DNA of 36,373 bases from JAICIG01 sp035532215 (GTDB lineage: Bacteria; Planctomycetota; Planctomycetia; Pirellulales; JAICIG01): the NCBI GenBank assembly GCA_035532215.1, contig DATKRK010000118.1:1-36373 (forward strand), written 5' to 3'. A program made the translations under genes and the position numbers. The notes below the pieces were generated by a model. That model ran no database searches. It was not told the origin of the DNA and was given only the letters and a program-made list of their open reading frames with translations. Each line of letters begins with the position of its first letter. The stretch's first letter is position 1. Positions 33,733 through 36,373 of the stretch are shown here, piece by piece.

Positions 33733-34872
33733 TTAATTCAAGTCCCCGGCGAATAATTGGCAATAACTTTCGTAACGCCGGGCGTCGAGCCAGCCGTCGG
33801 CGACGGCGTTCTTCACCGCGCAGCCGGCTTCGTGCGTGTGCGTGCAATCCGGAAAATCGCAGCGGCTCACGAAGGGCCGCAGGTCTCGATACAGTCCGGC
33901 GACTTCCTCGGGGGCGATGTCCCAGAGCTGAAATTGCCGAATGCCGGGCGTGTCGACGACGTAGCCTCCGCCTTCCAGCGGCAACAGCCGCGCCGTGGTC
34001 GTGGTATGGCGGCCCTTTTGCGACTCGGCGCTGACTTCGGCCACGGCCAGGCCGAGGCCCGGCTGGATCGCGTTCAGCAGCGACGACTTGCCGACGCCGC
34101 TTTGGCCGGAAACGACGCTTTGACGTCCGGCGAGCGTGCGGCGCAGCCGGTCGATGCCAAAGCCGGTCTGCGCGCTGACCAACAGCACGCGGTAGCCCAT
34201 TTGACCGTAGACGCCCACGAGCGGCTCGAGCGAGGCCGGATCGACGAGGTCGATCTTGTTGATGCAAATCACCGGCCGCAAATGGCCCTGTTCGGCGCTG
34301 ACCAAAAAGCGGTCGATCAGATTCGGCTTCAGGTAAGGCTCGGCGGCGCTGCCGACGATCACCAATTGATCGACGTTGGCCACCAGCACGTGCTGCCGGC
34401 CGCGCGTCCCGCGGCTCAAAATGCCGTGCCGCGGCTCGATCCGCTCGATAATGCCTTCGCGGTTTTCCGCGGGGCGGAACAACACGCGGTCCCCCGCCGC
34501 CACCACGTGGCGCTGGTCGGTGATGAGCGTTTTGAGCAGCCGCCGGACCGCACAGCGATAGGTTGCGCCGTCTTCGGCCTCGACGTCGCTCGTCAGGCCG
34601 TGTACGGCCAGCACCCGCCCCTTCAGGCAAGCTGCTTCGTCCACGTCGAGCCGGACGCCAAAGCCGTCTTCGCGATCATCGGCGGTTTGCACCCCGCGAA
34701 CGGTGCGTTTGCGAGTCAGTTCGCCTTTGCCGCTGATGCGCTCGGCTTGGGCGGCGTCTTCCTGGTCGCCCGAGGCGGTTTGAAAATTGCGAGTCCAATC
34801 GCTGCGACGCGCACGCGCAGTGCGATTTTTACGGAACTCGGCGCGAAGCTGTTGTTTTTTGGGTTTCGCCAA
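33733..34872 (-). CDS. rsgA: ribosome small-subunit-dependent GTPase A
   Basis: Circularly permuted GTPase that acts in late 30S maturation. The 379-residue protein has an N-terminal basic tail (MAKPKKQQLRAEFRKNRTAR), an OB-fold (about 80-145), then the G motifs in permuted order: INKIDLVD (204-211), SAQTG, GQSGVGKS (256-263) and DTPGIRQF, followed by the zinc site RCDFPDCTHTHEAGCAVK. The N-terminal extension (about 1-75) is longer than in E. coli. The stop of the upstream FHA gene is nine bases from this start, so the two are likely one transcript. Confidence 0.95.
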   Translation of the reverse strand: MAKPKKQQLRAEFRKNRTARARRSDWTRNFQTASGDQEDAAQAERISGKGELTRKRTVRGVQTADDREDGFGVRLDVDEAACLKGRVLAVHGLTSDVEAEDGATYRCAVRRLLKTLITDQRHVVAAGDRVLFRPAENREGIIERIEPRHGILSRGTRGRQHVLVANVDQLVIVGSAAEPYLKPNLIDRFLVSAEQGHLRPVICINKIDLVDPASLEPLVGVYGQMGYRVLLVSAQTGFGIDRLRRTLAGRQSVVSGQSGVGKSSLLNAIQPGLGLAVAEVSAESQKGRHTTTTARLLPLEGGGYVVDTPGIRQFQLWDIAPEEVAGLYRDLRPFVSRCDFPDCTHTHEAGCAVKNAVADGWLDARRYESYCQLFAGDLN

Positions 34873-34881
34873 GCGAGGTGG

Positions 34882-35367
34882 TTAAACCGGTCGATTTCGG
34901 TCCTTGAGCTGTCTCGCGTCGTTATTGGTCACATCATAGCGTTTTCTCAGATCGCGATCGGCGCGCTCGTCGGGCACTTCCAAGTCTTTCGCCAGTCCGG
35001 CTCGCTCGAGCAGCGATTTGCTGAAGATGTCGGCGATGGCAGCGCCCGTTTCGGCAGGCGGCGGGCCAACCGCCCCCAAATCGCTTGGCGAATAGTGAAC
35101 TTCATAGAAATGCTTCGCCACCGCCAAGGTGTCGCCCGGATCGATTCGCTTCTCGGTCACCTTGACGCTGTTTACCTTGACGCCGTTGCGACTTTGCAGG
35201 TCGCGGACGTACCAATAACCGCCCATCAAGGTGAGTTGGCAGTGGTGAGCCGAAACGTTCGGAAACCGCAACACAATATCACAGCTTTCGCGGCGCCCCA
35301 CCAGCAAACTCTTTTTCAACAAGGGGATTGTATCGCCCCCGCCGACAGGCACGAGTTCGCCGTACAT
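34882..35367 (-). CDS. small FHA-domain protein
   Basis: Phosphothreonine-binding adaptor of unknown pathway, 161 residues. One FHA domain occupies about 1-95: LLVGRRESCDIVL (GR at 24-25), NVSAHHCQL (S39, H42) and SRNGVKVN (N61-G62), the conserved binding residues. The remainder is a Pro/Ala linker and a charged helix ending in ARQLKDRNRPV. ATG 35367 (MYGELVPVGG) is preceded by GGAG; the frame reaches 35430, but the extra 21 residues are basic and unlike FHA starts. It precedes rsgA by nine bases. A Ser/Thr kinase partner is expected elsewhere, since planctomycetes are rich in them. Confidence 0.86.
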   Translation of the reverse strand: MYGELVPVGGGDTIPLLKKSLLVGRRESCDIVLRFPNVSAHHCQLTLMGGYWYVRDLQSRNGVKVNSVKVTEKRIDPGDTLAVAKHFYEVHYSPSDLGAVGPPPAETGAAIADIFSKSLLERAGLAKDLEVPDERADRDLRKRYDVTNNDARQLKDRNRPV

Positions 35368-35451
35368 CTTGCTCCGTCTCTTGTTCCGAACCGGGTGACG
35401 ATCTAAGATCCGCAAATAACGACCAAACACCTCGTATCGAGGCCGCCTCTA

Positions 35452-35480
35452 AGTCTAGGTTGACCGGGCCGCGGCGTCAA
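35452..35480 (-). promoter_or_regulatory. candidate promoter for the FHA-rsgA unit
   Basis: On the minus strand TTGACG (35480-35475), a 17-base spacer and TAGACT (35457-35452), about 85 bases before the FHA start, in the divergent region shared with the radical SAM gene. Confidence 0.4.
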
Positions 35481-35492
35481 CGATTTCCCCCC

Positions 35493-36373
35493 ATGCCACT
35501 CGCCGAACTACCCGCCTGGCGCGCCGCCGGACTCCGGTATTTTGCCTATAATTTTTTCTTGCGCCACAATTTCGGCGGCCGGGTGCAAAAGGTCAGTCTC
35601 GACGCCGGTTTCACATGTCCCAACGTTGATGGAACCGTGGCCGTCGGCGGCTGCGTGTTTTGCGACAACCGCAGCTTCAGCCCCAGCCGCCGGGTTCCCC
35701 GAGTGCAAATCCGCGAGCAACTCGACGAGGGCATCCGCCGGCTCAAGTGGCGTTACAACGTCGAGCGATTTCTGGCCTATTTTCAGCCAGCCACGAACAC
35801 CTACGCCCCCGTCGAGAGGCTGCGGCGCCTCTACTGGCAGCCGCTTGAGCATCCGCAGGTGGTGGGGATGGCGATCGGCACGCGGCCCGACTGCGTGCCG
35901 GACGAAACGCTCGACTTGCTCGCCGAACTGGCCGGCAAAACGTATTTGTCGGTGGAATACGGCATGCAGTCGATCCACAATCGGTCGCTCGACTGGATGA
36001 ACCGCGGCCACCATCACGAGTCGTTCACGGACGCCGTCGAACGCAGCCGCAACCGCGGGTTCGAAATTTGCGTCCACGTCATCCTCGGCGTGCCGGGCGA
36101 AACTCGGGAAGACATTTTGGCGACCGCGCGCGAATTGGCGCGGCTCGAAGTCGACGCGGTCAAGATTCACAATCTCTATGCCGTGAAGCACACGCCGTTG
36201 GCCGAATGGGTCGAGTCGGGCCAGGTGCAGTTGATGAGCCGGGACGAATACGTGCAAAGCGTCGTCGACGTGCTGGAAGTGCTGCCCGCGAATTGCCTGG
36301 TGGAGCGCGTCGGCGGCGACGCGCCGCCGAAATACCTGGTCGGGCCGGCCTGGTGCCTGGACAAGCCGGCGCT
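35493..36373 (+). CDS. TIGR01212/YhcC-family radical SAM protein, 3' end cut off by the window
   Basis: Iron-sulfur SAM-radical enzyme of unknown reaction. 293 codons are present, with no stop before the edge. The start MPLAELPAWRAAGLRYFAYN is chosen because it places the family N-terminus (KVSLDAGFTCPN) correctly. The cluster motif is C-x11-C-x2-C: FTCPNVDG, then GGCVFCDN. Further family strings are YFQPATNTYAPVERL, GMAIGTRPDCVPDETL, LSVEYGMQSIHNRSL, HVILGVPGETREDIL and VKIHNLYAVKHTPL. Compared with YhcC-type proteins (about 300-320 residues), only the last few dozen residues should be missing. It is divergent from the FHA gene. Confidence 0.93.
   Translation, partial: MPLAELPAWRAAGLRYFAYNFFLRHNFGGRVQKVSLDAGFTCPNVDGTVAVGGCVFCDNRSFSPSRRVPRVQIREQLDEGIRRLKWRYNVERFLAYFQPATNTYAPVERLRRLYWQPLEHPQVVGMAIGTRPDCVPDETLDLLAELAGKTYLSVEYGMQSIHNRSLDWMNRGHHHESFTDAVERSRNRGFEICVHVILGVPGETREDILATARELARLEVDAVKIHNLYAVKHTPLAEWVESGQVQLMSRDEYVQSVVDVLEVLPANCLVERVGGDAPPKYLVGPAWCLDKPA

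Overview
The window is GC-rich chromosomal DNA, most likely from a planctomycete of the Pirellula group. This is an inference from gene content, not from a marker gene. Supporting signs are a leucine-rich-repeat protein with the Trp-Leu-Gln-Phe-Ser-Leu-Arg-Thr membrane leader common in that phylum, a YdjY-domain secreted protein, a Gly/Tyr-rich TPR protein, housekeeping genes in singletons or pairs rather than long operons, and many short palindromic repeats between and inside genes. I saw no tRNA, rRNA, CRISPR array, transposase, integrase or phage gene.

Layout. 0.3-8.1 kb (minus strand): a tripartite heavy-metal efflux cluster ordered tolC-like, adaptor, RND pump. It is interrupted by a decayed toxin-antitoxin pair and by dispersed repeats. 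8.4-13.2 kb (plus): a full-length Lhr-type helicase carrying five in-frame repeat-derived inserts. 13.2-14.1 kb (minus): a TrhA/hemolysin III membrane protein and, upstream of it, a promoter-to-terminator unit that looks like an uncharacterised small RNA of about 90 nt. 14.4-16.5 kb (plus): a UPF1/IGHMBP2-like helicase with a DbpA-like RNA-binding N-terminus. 16.5-19.5 kb: an inverted-repeat element, a Gly/Tyr-rich TPR protein (minus) and an LRR membrane protein (plus). 19.7-23.5 kb (plus): prolyl-tRNA synthetase, a HEPN-like gene apparently split by a one-base frameshift in a C6 run, and an orphan antitoxin. 23.5-26.7 kb (minus): pyrB-pyrC with an ATGA overlap, and a YdjY-domain protein. 27.0-30.0 kb (plus): a large conserved protein of unknown function, then yggS and a DUF167 gene. 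30.8-31.9 kb (plus): a one-component fusion of a ModE-type DNA-binding domain to a ModA-type ligand domain. 32.2-35.4 kb (minus): hflX, rsgA and a small FHA protein. 35.5 kb to the end (plus): a TIGR01212-type radical SAM protein cut by the window edge.

How the parts relate. The three efflux genes should form one cell-envelope pump. PyrB and PyrC catalyse consecutive steps of UMP synthesis. HflX and RsgA are both ribosome-associated GTPases. The strongest theme that ordinary annotation would miss is the repeat population: several MITE- or REPIN-like elements with perfect terminal inverted repeats, two of which share a core but not their ends, and palindromic inserts that have become protein-coding inside lhr. 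The best candidates for undescribed biology are these coding palindromes, the small RNA upstream of trhA, and the ModE-ModA regulator.
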